This document shows positions 8,525 through 16,645 of a DNA stretch of 64,000 bases, in pieces; position 1 is the stretch's first letter, and every line of letters starts with the position of its first letter. This DNA comes from Anaerolineae bacterium. GTDB lineage: Bacteria; Chloroflexota; Anaerolineae; Aggregatilineales; Phototrophicaceae. Location of the stretch: NCBI GenBank assembly GCA_020849765.1, contig JADLAY010000080.1, positions 1 to 64,000 of the forward strand. The letters run 5' to 3'. The notes beneath the pieces were generated by a model that was not told the DNA's origin, did no database searches, and saw only the letters and a list, made by a program, of their open reading frames with translations. The translations under genes and the position numbers were made by a program.

Positions 8525-9709
8525 CTACACCAACTCCCGAAAGACGACGTTGCTCAGCATGCGGCCGCGGTCGGTCAGGCGCACGCTCGTCTCATCCACC
8601 TGAAGCAGCCCGTCGTGCGTGAAGCGGTCGATCAGACTTCGGTGCAGATGGACCAGGTCGACGCCGAAGCGCCGGGCAAAACGTGCCCGATCCACGCCCT
8701 CGTGCGTCAGCCGCAGCCACATGATCAGCGTCTCGGCGATCTCGTCGTCGCGTTCGAGCGTAACCGCCTCGTCGACGGCGGGCGTCAGCGGGAAGGCGGC
8801 GGCGGAGTGCTCCTCGGCTTGCGGCAGCAGCGCCGCGATATAGCGCTGCGGCGAGCGGATGACCGAGTAGCGCACGCCGTTGGCGAAGCCATGGGCGCCG
8901 GGCCCCAGGCCGAGATAGGGCTCGTTGTACCAGTATTGCAGGTTGTGGCGGCACTCGTGGCCCGGCTTGCACCAGTTGCTGATCTCGTACTGGCCGTAGC
9001 CCGCCGCCGCCAGCATGTCGGTCGCCAGATCGTACATGTCCGCCGCGAGATCGTCGTCCGGCGCGGGCAGCTTGCCACGCTCGACCCAGTTGTGCATCGA
9101 CGTGCCCTCTTCGAGCGAGAGCGCGTAGAGCGAGGTGTGATCCGGCTGCAAGGCGAGCATCTGGCGCAGCGAGGCTTCCCAGGTCGCCATCGTCTGCTGC
9201 GGCACGCCGAAGATCAGATCCAGATTGAGGTTGTCGAAGCCCGCGCCGCGCGCCGCATCGACCGCGCGCACGACGGCCTCGTTATCGTGACGGCGGTCGA
9301 ACAGCCGGAGCTCCATCTCGCTCGACGACTGCATGCCGATGCTCAGCCGGTTGACGCCCATCCGGCGCAGCGGCGCCAGGTAAGCGCGGTCGAGATCGTT
9401 CGGGTTGGCTTCAATCGTGATCTCGGCATCCGGCAGCAGCGTGTACGACGTCGCCAGCGCGCCGAACAGCCGCTCGAACTGCCCATGCGTCAGCAGGCTC
9501 GGCGTGCCACCGCCGAAGAAGATCGTATGCACCTGGTAGCCGTTCGCGCCCGCGCCCGTCAGGCGGATTTCTTCACACAGTGCATCGACGAATCGATCGA
9601 CCAGATGGTCGAACTGGGTGTACGTGTTGAATGCGCAGTAACTGCAGCGCGTTTTGCAGAATGGGATGTGTAAGTAGAGAGAGAGTGAACGCGATCCTTG
9701 AGAATTCAT
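8525..9709 (-). CDS. hemW: radical SAM heme chaperone HemW (HemN-like)
   Basis: 394 residues. The radical SAM signature HIPFCKTRCSYCAF places three Cys at 18, 22 and 25 (CxxxCxxC) to hold the 4Fe-4S cluster. GGGTPSLL and the EANPNDLD segment follow in the order typical of the HemN/HemW group, with RLSIGMQSS and the C-terminal HemN domain (HNLQYWYNEPYLGLGPGAHGF). HemW inserts heme into target proteins; older annotation calls the family oxygen-independent coproporphyrinogen III oxidase. The lack of the longer HemN N-terminus and the H-N-x-x-Y-W motif favour HemW. It is a single gene, divergent from the kinase operon. The ATG at 9709 lacks a strong site, so the start could differ slightly. Confidence 0.9.
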   Translation of the reverse strand: MNSQGSRSLSLYLHIPFCKTRCSYCAFNTYTQFDHLVDRFVDALCEEIRLTGAGANGYQVHTIFFGGGTPSLLTHGQFERLFGALATSYTLLPDAEITIEANPNDLDRAYLAPLRRMGVNRLSIGMQSSSEMELRLFDRRHDNEAVVRAVDAARGAGFDNLNLDLIFGVPQQTMATWEASLRQMLALQPDHTSLYALSLEEGTSMHNWVERGKLPAPDDDLAADMYDLATDMLAAAGYGQYEISNWCKPGHECRHNLQYWYNEPYLGLGPGAHGFANGVRYSVIRSPQRYIAALLPQAEEHSAAAFPLTPAVDEAVTLERDDEIAETLIMWLRLTHEGVDRARFARRFGVDLVHLHRSLIDRFTHDGLLQVDETSVRLTDRGRMLSNVVFRELV

Positions 9710-9745
9710 GACATCTTCACGAGGGAAATACGATTACAGGCTCAA

Positions 9746-9774
9746 TTGTGCCACAGTCTGCGATAAACTATAAT
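9746..9774 (+). promoter_or_regulatory. promoter of the kinase operon
   Basis: TTGTGC (9746-9751), 17 bases, perfect TATAAT (9769-9774), reading toward the kinase gene. Confidence 0.55.
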
Positions 9775-9847
9775 GGAGCAAGTTATTATGGGCGCAGCAT
9801 TATCAATCTTGTCTTAGCGCCTTAACCGAGTATTGTCGAGCGACATC

Positions 9848-11797
9848 ATGCCCGAAACCACCCAATTTGGAGGAATGGCGCCCCCCGGCAGTTCGGGCGA
9901 CGTCACGCTCAAGCCAAACTCAATTCTGCAGCATCGATACAAGATCATGGGCGTGCTTGGCGGCGGCGGCATGGGCACCGTCTACCAGGCGCGCGATCTT
10001 AATTTCCCGGATGTGCGCAAGCTGGCCGCCATCAAGGAAATGCAGCTCTTGAGCAACGATGCCAACGTGCGCCAGACCGCCCTGCGCAACTTTCGCCGGG
10101 AAGCCAATATCCTGGCCACCCTGAGCCACCCGGCCATCCCCAAGATCTTCGATTTCTTCGACATCAACGACCGCGCCTACCTCGTGATGGAATACATCAA
10201 CGGCAGCGATCTTGAAGTCCTCATGGGCCGCACGCGCGAACTCCCGGTCGAGCGTATCCTTCAGTGGGCGATTGACCTGTGCGACGTGCTTGCTTACCTG
10301 CACAGCGCCGAGCCGGAACCGATTATCTTCCGCGACATGAAACCGCCGAATGTCATGATCGATGCGCTGGGCAAAGTCCGTCTGATCGACTTCGGCATCG
10401 CCAAGACCTTCACCAGCGGTGTCAAGCACACGATGATTGGCACCGAGGGCTACTCCGCGCCGGAACAATACAAAGGCGACGTCACGCCCCTGAGCGATAT
10501 TTACAGCCTGGGCGCGACGCTCCATCACATCCTGACGCGCAAAGACCCACGCCTGGAACCGCCCTTCAGCTTCCATGAGCGGCCGATCGCCGCCTTCAAC
10601 CCGACCGTACCCGAAGGCTTCATCGCCGTGATCGAGAAGGCGCTCGCCTTCAAGCCGGAAGAGCGCTACCAGAACTGCGAAGACATGAAGAAGGATCTGG
10701 AATCGGTGCGCTACACGTCGCAGTCGGGCAGCCTGTACGTCCCGCCGACGGCCACCGCGACCAGCGAAAACGGCGCCGTCGCGATGACGACTGCCTCGTT
10801 CGAACACAGCGAGCAGACCGGCGGCATTCAGCCCAAGTGGACGTTCAAGACCGAGGACGAGATTCGCACCAGCCCGGCCATCTGGAAAGACATGGTCTTC
10901 ATCGGCTCGTACGACACCAACATGTGGGCGCTCAACCTCGAAAATGGTGAACTGGTGTGGAAGTTCCCGACCAACGCAGGCATCGCCTCTTCGCCGGTCA
11001 TCGACGAGACCAACCGCGCACTCATCTTCGGCTCGGAAGACTACCGCGTCTATTCACTTGACGCGCGCACCGGCCGAGCCAACTGGACGTTCAACACGCA
11101 GGATCGCGTCCGCGGCACGCCGCGCATCGCCCACAACCATGTCTTCTTCGGCAGCGACGACGGCAGGGTTTATGCCCTCAACGCCGTCAACGGCAAGAAG
11201 GTCTGGGATTTCGAAACGGGGGCGCCCGTGCGCAGCCGCCCGGCGGTGACCAACGAACTCGTCATCGTCGGCTGCGAGTCCGGTGAAATCTTCGGCCTGG
11301 GTCTGTCCGGACAGCGCAAATGGAGCTACAGGACGCGCAAGGGCGTCATCGCCGCGCCGTTCGTCGATCACGAGGAAGGCATCTGCTACGTCGGCTCAGC
11401 CGATAACTACCTCTACGCCCTCGACTCCAACAACGGCTACACAAGCTGGCGTTTTCGGACGACCGGGCCGATCATCTCCTCGCCGGTGATGAGCGGCAGT
11501 CTCGTCTATTTTGGCTCCGCGGACGGCAATCTGTACGCCGTCAACACGCAGAACGGCAAAGAAAAATGGAAGTACAAGACGGAAAAACCGATCGTTGGCT
11601 CTCCTGCCGTTTATGAAGGTGCAGTCTTTTTCGGCGGATCTGATAACATCCTTTACTGTCTCGACGCCGAATTAGGCAAGGAGCGCTGGCAGTTCGTGAC
11701 CGGCGGCGCCATCACGTCGACACCGCTCATTCATGATGGGGCCATCTATTTTGGCTCGTTCGATAACGTCCTTTATGCCCTACCTCTGGCGATGTGA
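9848..11797 (+). CDS. Ser/Thr protein kinase with C-terminal PQQ-repeat beta-propeller
   Basis: 649 residues from the ATG at 9848 (an in-frame TTG lies at 9833). Kinase domain about 30-290: glycine loop LGGGGMGTVYQARD, AAIKEM with the ATP-binding Lys, catalytic loop IIFRDMKPPNVMID, IDFGIAKTF (DFG), and GTEGYSAPEQY in the activation loop. Catalytic Asp, Lys and Asn are all present; the HRD His is Phe, which is common in active bacterial kinases. After a linker of about 25 residues, 320-649 forms repeated blades such as KWTFKTEDEIRTSPAIW, LVWKFPTNAGIASSPVID and NWTFNTQDRVRGTPRIA, the W-F/Y-x-T-x-x-x-I-x-S/T-P pattern of PQQ/BamB-like propellers. No membrane helix separates the halves, so the propeller is cytoplasmic and probably senses or docks substrates. 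First gene of a PP2C, DnaJ-vWA and FHA cluster. Confidence 0.93.
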   Translation: MPETTQFGGMAPPGSSGDVTLKPNSILQHRYKIMGVLGGGGMGTVYQARDLNFPDVRKLAAIKEMQLLSNDANVRQTALRNFRREANILATLSHPAIPKIFDFFDINDRAYLVMEYINGSDLEVLMGRTRELPVERILQWAIDLCDVLAYLHSAEPEPIIFRDMKPPNVMIDALGKVRLIDFGIAKTFTSGVKHTMIGTEGYSAPEQYKGDVTPLSDIYSLGATLHHILTRKDPRLEPPFSFHERPIAAFNPTVPEGFIAVIEKALAFKPEERYQNCEDMKKDLESVRYTSQSGSLYVPPTATATSENGAVAMTTASFEHSEQTGGIQPKWTFKTEDEIRTSPAIWKDMVFIGSYDTNMWALNLENGELVWKFPTNAGIASSPVIDETNRALIFGSEDYRVYSLDARTGRANWTFNTQDRVRGTPRIAHNHVFFGSDDGRVYALNAVNGKKVWDFETGAPVRSRPAVTNELVIVGCESGEIFGLGLSGQRKWSYRTRKGVIAAPFVDHEEGICYVGSADNYLYALDSNNGYTSWRFRTTGPIISSPVMSGSLVYFGSADGNLYAVNTQNGKEKWKYKTEKPIVGSPAVYEGAVFFGGSDNILYCLDAELGKERWQFVTGGAITSTPLIHDGAIYFGSFDNVLYALPLAM

Positions 11798-11853
11798 TGT
11801 AACATCTTATGTAACACCATCATTGGCCGGACTACCTGCTGCGGAGCTTGTCC

Positions 11854-12798
11854 ATGAATGTTTTTCGTCGCCTGTTCAATTCGTCAGAAGCCGATAAACA
11901 ACTGCCAGCCACGGAACCAGCCCTTGACCGCGATGTCGAGCTGGATAGTGAAGATGAAGCACGTGCGCTGGCCGGGCTTAACGGAGCGACGCGCCCCCTC
12001 CCCGCAGAAGAAGAACCCCCGGCGCTCGATTTGCGACACCTGATGTTCGGGCAGCAGAGCGACATCGGCATGGTGCGCAAGAACAACCAGGACGCCATTC
12101 ACTCGTTCTATGCCATCAGCGACAGCGTCGACAACCGCCCCGGCTTCGGCATCTTCATCGTCGCGGACGGCATGGGCGGCCATCACGACGGTGAGATCGC
12201 CGCCAGCATTGCCGCGCGTACGGTACTCAACGAGTTGATCCGCAGCCTCTACCTGCCGATGCTGGCCGCCGGTGACGACGACCGACCGCCCATCGCCGAG
12301 GCCATCGAGACCGCCATTATCAATGCCAACAGCGCCGTCGTCCGCGGAGTACCCGAAGGCGGCACCACACTGACCCTGGCCGTGATCCAGGACGATCTGG
12401 TCTGCGTCGGTCACGTCGGTGATAGCCGTGCTTATCTCATTCGGGGTCGCGAAGCCGAGCAGTTGACGCGCGATCATTCCTACGTCCAGCGCCTGGCCGA
12501 ACTCGGCCAGATTGATGCTGCCGACGCTTCCAGCCACCTGATCAAGAACGTGTTGTATCGTGCTCTGGGACAAACGGAGCAGCTCGAAGTCGACATCATG
12601 ACGCGGCGCCTGCCGCCGCAGTCGTACCTGCTGCTGTGCAGCGATGGCCTGTGGGGACAGGTCAAAGAGTACGAGATCATCAGTACGGTCGTCAACAACC
12701 CGAATCCGCAGGCCGCCTGCCGCGAACTCATCGCCAGAGCGAACGCCAGCGGCGGCGTCGACAACGTGAGCGCCATCTTGATCCAGGTACCCGGCTGA
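11854..12798 (+). CDS. PP2C-family Ser/Thr protein phosphatase
   Basis: 314 residues from the ATG at 11854, seven bases after GCGGAG; a TTG two codons upstream is less likely. An acidic N-terminal tail of about 60 residues precedes the PP2C fold. Metal and catalytic motifs are intact: SDIGMVRKNNQDAI, VADGMGGHHDGEIAA (Asp-Gly binding Mn/Mg), VGHVGDSRAYLI, LCSDGLWG and GGVDNVSAILIQV. PP2C enzymes remove phosphate from Ser/Thr and are the usual partners of Hanks-type kinases such as the one 56 bp upstream. The close spacing and shared strand indicate one transcript. The long N-terminal extension is unusual and may be a docking tail. Confidence 0.94.
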   Translation: MNVFRRLFNSSEADKQLPATEPALDRDVELDSEDEARALAGLNGATRPLPAEEEPPALDLRHLMFGQQSDIGMVRKNNQDAIHSFYAISDSVDNRPGFGIFIVADGMGGHHDGEIAASIAARTVLNELIRSLYLPMLAAGDDDRPPIAEAIETAIINANSAVVRGVPEGGTTLTLAVIQDDLVCVGHVGDSRAYLIRGREAEQLTRDHSYVQRLAELGQIDAADASSHLIKNVLYRALGQTEQLEVDIMTRRLPPQSYLLLCSDGLWGQVKEYEIISTVVNNPNPQAACRELIARANASGGVDNVSAILIQVPG

Positions 12799-12823
12799 GC
12801 GAGTAGACAGGCAGCGCACACTT

Positions 12824-14314
12824 ATGGCTTACGACGGTTTTGATCCTTATAGTGTCCTAGGCATTGCGCAGACGGCGACGGCGGAAGAAGTCAAGCTGGC
12901 CTACCGGCGACTCGCCCGCCGCCTGCATCCTGATGCCAATCGTAATCCCGGCGCCGGGGCGCAGTTTCAATACATCAATAAAGCTTACGAAATGTTGAGC
13001 GACCCCGCGCAGCGTCAGGCCTACGAGAAGGCCCACGCCAGCGACGACGCCGACCGGCCATATTTCACCCTGCGCGTGACGCCGAGCCGCCGCCGGATTG
13101 CGCCGCTCGACGAGCCACAGGTCGTCTATCTGCTGGCGGATATCATCCCCGACCCGCGCGCGACCGAAGCCCGCTTCCGGCGCGATACGCGCCTGAATCT
13201 CGTGCTGGCGCTCGACCGAAGCAACTCCATGAACGGCGCCCGCCTCAACGAGGTCAAGATCGCCGCCCATCAGATCATCGATCATTTGAACGAGGACGAC
13301 ATCTTCTCGATCGTCGCCTTCAGCGATCGCGCTGAGGTCATCATCCCGGCGACGCCCGTCAATGACAAACCGGCCATGAAGGCGCGCGTCAGCATGATGA
13401 CGGCGAGCGGCGGCACGGAAATCTTCCAGGGCCTGAACGGCGCCGTCGCCGAAGCGCGCCGTTACCTGGCGCCGCGGCTGGTCAATCACATCCTGCTGCT
13501 GACCGACGGCCACACCTTCGGCGATCAACCACAGTCGCTGCAACTGGCACGGACGGCGGCCCAGGAAGGCATCGTCGTCAGCGCCATGGGCCTGGGCCAG
13601 GAATGGAACGACGAGTTCCTCGACGAGCTCGCCTCCGCAACCGGCGGCACCAGCGCCTACATCAATTCGGCGCGCGCCGTTGCCCGCTTCATGAATTCGC
13701 ACGTGCGCAACCTGTCCAATGTGTTCGCTGACCGGATTCAGGTCTCGATCGCGCCGGATTCGGACATCAAGCTGGAGTACGTCTTCAAGCTGCAGCCCAG
13801 CCCGCAGCCGCTGACCATCGGGCAAGGCTTCATCCCGCTCGGCAGTCTGCATCGCAACCGGCCGATCTCGGTCCTGATGCAGTTCGAGCTGCCGCCCGGC
13901 CTATCGAACGGATTCCGCTCGGTCGCCCGCATCGTGACGATTGGCGACATTCTGGCCGAGCGCATCAGCAGCTTCCACACCATGAGCGACACCTCGGTCG
14001 AGGTCGCCGCCGACGCGATGATCGAAAACCCGCCGACTGCTATCCTCGACGCGTTGGGCAAACTGACGCTTTACCGGATGCAGGAACGCGCACAGGAAGC
14101 ACTCGAGCAGGGAGATGTGCGCAAAGCGACGCAGCATCTCGAAAACCTCGCCGCACGGCTGGCCGCCCTGGGCGAAACCGAACTGGCGCAGCAGGCGCGT
14201 TCGGAAGCCCAGCAGGTCGCCCACACAGCTGCTCTTACCGACAAAGGGCGGAAAACGCTGAAATACCAGACGCGGCACCTCTTACTTGGTAGCGATGGTG
14301 GAGAGGTCGGTTGA
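12824..14314 (+). CDS. DnaJ domain fused to von Willebrand factor A domain
   Basis: 496 residues. A J-domain covers about 6-68: DPYSVLGIAQTATAEEVKLA, the HPD motif in RRLHPDANRN, and YEMLSDPAQRQAYEKA. A vWA domain covers about 122-300 with a full MIDAS: DRSNSM (DxSxS), TASGGTEIFQGL carrying the Thr, and LLLTDGHTFGD with the Asp. The remaining 200 residues are beta-rich, then helical and rich in Gln and Ala. J-domains recruit and stimulate Hsp70, while vWA domains bind partners through a divalent metal. The fusion would bring DnaK to a vWA-held target. It lies 25 bp after PP2C and its TGA overlaps the next ATG by one base, so it is translationally coupled to the FHA gene. Confidence 0.92.
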   Translation: MAYDGFDPYSVLGIAQTATAEEVKLAYRRLARRLHPDANRNPGAGAQFQYINKAYEMLSDPAQRQAYEKAHASDDADRPYFTLRVTPSRRRIAPLDEPQVVYLLADIIPDPRATEARFRRDTRLNLVLALDRSNSMNGARLNEVKIAAHQIIDHLNEDDIFSIVAFSDRAEVIIPATPVNDKPAMKARVSMMTASGGTEIFQGLNGAVAEARRYLAPRLVNHILLLTDGHTFGDQPQSLQLARTAAQEGIVVSAMGLGQEWNDEFLDELASATGGTSAYINSARAVARFMNSHVRNLSNVFADRIQVSIAPDSDIKLEYVFKLQPSPQPLTIGQGFIPLGSLHRNRPISVLMQFELPPGLSNGFRSVARIVTIGDILAERISSFHTMSDTSVEVAADAMIENPPTAILDALGKLTLYRMQERAQEALEQGDVRKATQHLENLAARLAALGETELAQQARSEAQQVAHTAALTDKGRKTLKYQTRHLLLGSDGGEVG

Positions 14315-14832
14315 TGAAGCTCTGCCCATTCTGTGGACATCAGAATCGTCCGGGTTCACTCTTCTGCGAGGACTGCGCCCAGCCGTTGTTTGAAGATGCG
14401 AAGGTATTGACGTTGCAGACGAAACAGATCGAACTGCCCGGTGATGTGGATGCCCGCTCGACCTGGGGTACGGCCAGCTTTGAGAAGCACGCGACCGTGC
14501 TACTCCACGTGCGCGATGCCTCCGAGCCGATTTCCCTGCGCCCGACCGAGAACCAACTGACGATTGGCCGCGCAGATAACACCAGCCCGATCGGGCCAGA
14601 CCTCGACCTGACGCCGTTTGGCGCGATGGACAAAGGCGTCTCGCGCCTCCATGCCGCCATCATTCGCAATGAAGACACGCTCACGCTCGTCGACCTGAAC
14701 AGTTCGAACGGCACCTACCTCAACGGCCAGCGGCTGACGCCGGATACGCCGCGCGTGCTGCGCGACGGCGACGAGATCCGCTTCGGGCGCCTGGTCGCGC
14801 ACCTCTACTTCCAGGAGGATCTGCGCGCATAG
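14314..14832 (+). CDS. zinc-ribbon and FHA-domain protein
   Basis: 172 residues. The ATG at 14314 overlaps the TGA of the previous gene and has GGAGAGG upstream. N-terminal zinc ribbon: CPFCGHQNRPGSLFCEDC, two CxxC pairs. FHA domain about 70-165: LTIGRADN (Gly-Arg), KGVSRLHAAI (Ser-Arg-x-His), LNSSNGTYLNG (Asn-Gly-Thr) and RDGDEIRFGRL. All residues that contact phosphothreonine are present. FHA proteins read phosphothreonine marks made by Hanks-type kinases, so this is the likely reader for the kinase and phosphatase of this operon. The zinc ribbon may add protein or nucleic acid binding. Confidence 0.93.
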   Translation: MKLCPFCGHQNRPGSLFCEDCAQPLFEDAKVLTLQTKQIELPGDVDARSTWGTASFEKHATVLLHVRDASEPISLRPTENQLTIGRADNTSPIGPDLDLTPFGAMDKGVSRLHAAIIRNEDTLTLVDLNSSNGTYLNGQRLTPDTPRVLRDGDEIRFGRLVAHLYFQEDLRA

Positions 14833-14913
14833 TGCCGTGCGCGCCGCCTTGATCCGTTCATCGCGCGGCGCCTCTATCATCATTTGTCCGTCACTTCCAC
14901 GGAGTGCATATCT

Positions 14914-15159
14914 ATGGTCACGCTGCTACTGCACATCAACGGCGCGGAGCCGATCAAGGTCGACGTCGATGACATCCCCAGCCCCAACGACCAGATCGTC
15001 GTCGGCAAGAATCCGCGCGACAAGGCCGAGCGCGAGGTCACGTGGCTGGAAGAAGGCGTCTCGACCGTGATCTTCCCCTGGTGGCGCATCACGTTCCTCG
15101 AAGTGCTCCCATCGGAAGAGGATGGCGAAGACTTCCCGCTGCCGTTCCGTATCGACTAG
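14914..15159 (+). CDS. small acidic protein at the end of the kinase-FHA operon
   Basis: 81 residues from the ATG at 14914; CGGAG lies about eleven bases before it, whereas an in-frame TTG at 14884 lacks a site. I do not recognise the family. The sequence starts as a beta strand (VTLLLHINGAEPIKVDVDDI) and contains VVGKNPRDKAEREVTWLEEG, then a Trp-rich strand IFPWWRITFLEVLP and an acidic tail. It is probably a compact all-beta protein. It lies 81 bp after the FHA gene on the same strand. The position suggests a role with the phosphosignalling proteins, but nothing in the sequence defines it. Confidence 0.7.
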   Translation: MVTLLLHINGAEPIKVDVDDIPSPNDQIVVGKNPRDKAEREVTWLEEGVSTVIFPWWRITFLEVLPSEEDGEDFPLPFRID

Positions 15160-15208
15160 CCGCCGGAAAACGTGCCCGCGTGCCAACGCAGTTCTGATCT
15201 TTGGGCGC

Positions 15209-15214
15209 TATAAT
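15209..15214 (+). promoter_or_regulatory. -10 element TATAAT before the response regulator gene
   Basis: A perfect TATAAT, with no convincing -35 at the right distance. It lies about 80 bases before the start and suggests the regulator gene has its own promoter. Confidence 0.4.
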
Positions 15215-15292
15215 GAACACTGGCATAATCCCTGTCGATGATTTGATTCCAATGAGCCAGCGGCAAGCGGCTCAAAGAGGACAAAGACTAGC

Positions 15293-16036
15293 ATGAGCAA
15301 CCCCAACATTCCGCGCATGGCACAGCGCGATGGCAAACGCATCCTCGTCGTCGACGACGAGCCGCGCATGATCAACTTCATCCGCATGAACCTGGAGATC
15401 GAGGGCCATCAGGTCATCGAAGCGCACAGCGGCCTGGAAGCGCTCGAAGCCGTGCGCACCAAGCTGCCGGACGTCATCCTGCTCGACGTGATGATGCCGG
15501 AACTTGACGGGTTCGAAACCCTGCGCCTGCTGCGCGAATTTTCGACCATCCCGGTCATCATGCTGACGGCCAAGGGCGAGGAGAACGACAAGGTCTACGG
15601 CCTCGAACTGGGCGCCGACGACTACATCACCAAGCCGTTCGGCCCGCGCGAGCTATCCAGCCGCATCAAGGCCGTGCTGCGCCGCGCCGATATGCCGTCC
15701 GCGGCGCCGAGCCAGGCCGTGCTCAAGATTGACGACCGGCTGAGCGTCGACTTCAACCGGCGCGAGGTGATCGTCAACGGTGAGCGCATCAAGCTCCGCC
15801 CGACCGAGTACCGCCTGCTCTATCATCTGATTGAGAATGCGGGTTGGACGGTGCCACACGATCAACTGCTGGCCAAGGTCTGGGGCTACGAGTACCGCGA
15901 CGAGGCCCATTATGTGCGCCTGTACGTCAATTACCTGCGCGAGAAGATCGAAGAAGATCCCAGCAACCCCAGGTACATCCTGACCGAGCGTGGCGTCGGC
16001 TACCGCTTCGTCGACTTCAAGCGCGAAGAGGTGTGA
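15293..16036 (+). CDS. OmpR/PhoB-family response regulator (orphan)
   Basis: 247 residues. Receiver domain about 16-130: ILVVDDEPRM with the acidic pair, phosphoacceptor Asp65 in VILLDVMMPELDGFE, the switch Thr in IMLTAKGE and the Lys in DYITKPFGPRE. C-terminal winged-helix domain about 145-240: LRPTEYRLLYHLIENAGWTV, VWGYEYRDEAHYVRLYVNYL and YILTERGVGYRFV, all standard for OmpR/PhoB DNA binding. All phosphorylation residues are intact, yet no histidine kinase gene lies nearby, so the cognate kinase is elsewhere or the input comes from the upstream Ser/Thr kinase. A RAYT gene starts six bases after its stop codon. Confidence 0.93.
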   Translation: MSNPNIPRMAQRDGKRILVVDDEPRMINFIRMNLEIEGHQVIEAHSGLEALEAVRTKLPDVILLDVMMPELDGFETLRLLREFSTIPVIMLTAKGEENDKVYGLELGADDYITKPFGPRELSSRIKAVLRRADMPSAAPSQAVLKIDDRLSVDFNRREVIVNGERIKLRPTEYRLLYHLIENAGWTVPHDQLLAKVWGYEYRDEAHYVRLYVNYLREKIEEDPSNPRYILTERGVGYRFVDFKREEV

Positions 16037-16042
16037 GTCGGC

Positions 16043-16645
16043 GTGGAGTGCCTTCCACAGCGTAAATCTCCGCGATTGAAAGACTACGATTACGCGCTGT
16101 CCGGCGCGTATTTCGTTACCGTGTGCGCCTGTCAGCGGCAGTGCCTGTTTGGACGTATCGTCAATGAGGAAATGCACTTCAACACCCTCGGCACACTCGT
16201 CGCGGCCCATCTCGTCGACATTCCCGGTCATTTTCCGTCGACCGAACTCGATCTGTGGGTGGTGATGCCGAACCATCTGCACGCGATCATCGTCCTGCAC
16301 GAGGACGGCAGCATTCGTCTGACGGACGTAATCGGCAACTTCAAGGCGGCAGTGACGCGCGCCTGGCGCGGGAGCCAGGGGAGAATCAACGACAACGCGA
16401 CGATGGATGAGATAGATCACCGTAGGGGCGGCATATATGCCGCCCGTACACACGGCACCGAACCTCCCCACACGAATGAAGATCTCGCCCGTACAACGGA
16501 TCAGCTTAACCCAAGTCCGACGCCCATCTGGCACCGCAGCTTCCACGACCACATCATCCGCAATGAGCGTGCCCTCAATCAGATCCGGCAGTACATCCGG
16601 ATCAATCCCGCACGGTGGAGCGAAGATCACTACTTTCGCGCTTGA
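16043..16645 (+). CDS. REP-associated tyrosine transposase (RAYT, Y1/HUH family)
   Basis: 200 residues from a GTG six bases after the previous stop. RAYTs are single-strand-specific HUH nucleases related to IS200/IS605 TnpA that bind and cut REP palindromes. Visible signature: RLKDYDYALSGAYFVTVCAC at the N-terminus, the HUH motif in VMPNHLHAII, IGNFKAAVTRAW, and the C-terminal HDHIIRNERALNQIRQYI then NPARW with a Tyr available as nucleophile. An unusual insert near residues 122-140 contains HRRGGIYAARTHG, encoded by a GTAG-headed palindrome (16422-16450) of the kind scattered in the surrounding gaps. The gene's last 16 bases overlap the convergent ferric-reductase-like gene. It has no flanking inverted repeats, as expected of a domesticated single-copy RAYT. 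Confidence 0.88.
   Translation: MECLPQRKSPRLKDYDYALSGAYFVTVCACQRQCLFGRIVNEEMHFNTLGTLVAAHLVDIPGHFPSTELDLWVVMPNHLHAIIVLHEDGSIRLTDVIGNFKAAVTRAWRGSQGRINDNATMDEIDHRRGGIYAARTHGTEPPHTNEDLARTTDQLNPSPTPIWHRSFHDHIIRNERALNQIRQYIRINPARWSEDHYFRA
16422..16450 (+). repeat. REP-like palindrome inside the RAYT coding sequence
   Basis: GTAG head, then GGGCGGCATAT pairing with ATATGCCGCCC, then GTACA. It is read in frame within the transposase gene and has the same head-and-palindrome design as the intergenic copies. Confidence 0.65.

Noticed and set aside
9848..11797. Kinase called inactive because HRD is FRD
   Set aside because: Catalytic Asp, Lys, Asn and DFG are all present, and many active bacterial kinases lack the His.
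16043..16645. RAYT read as a complete IS200/IS605 insertion sequence
   Set aside because: No tnpB, no end hairpins specific to the gene, and the sequence matches the RAYT subgroup.
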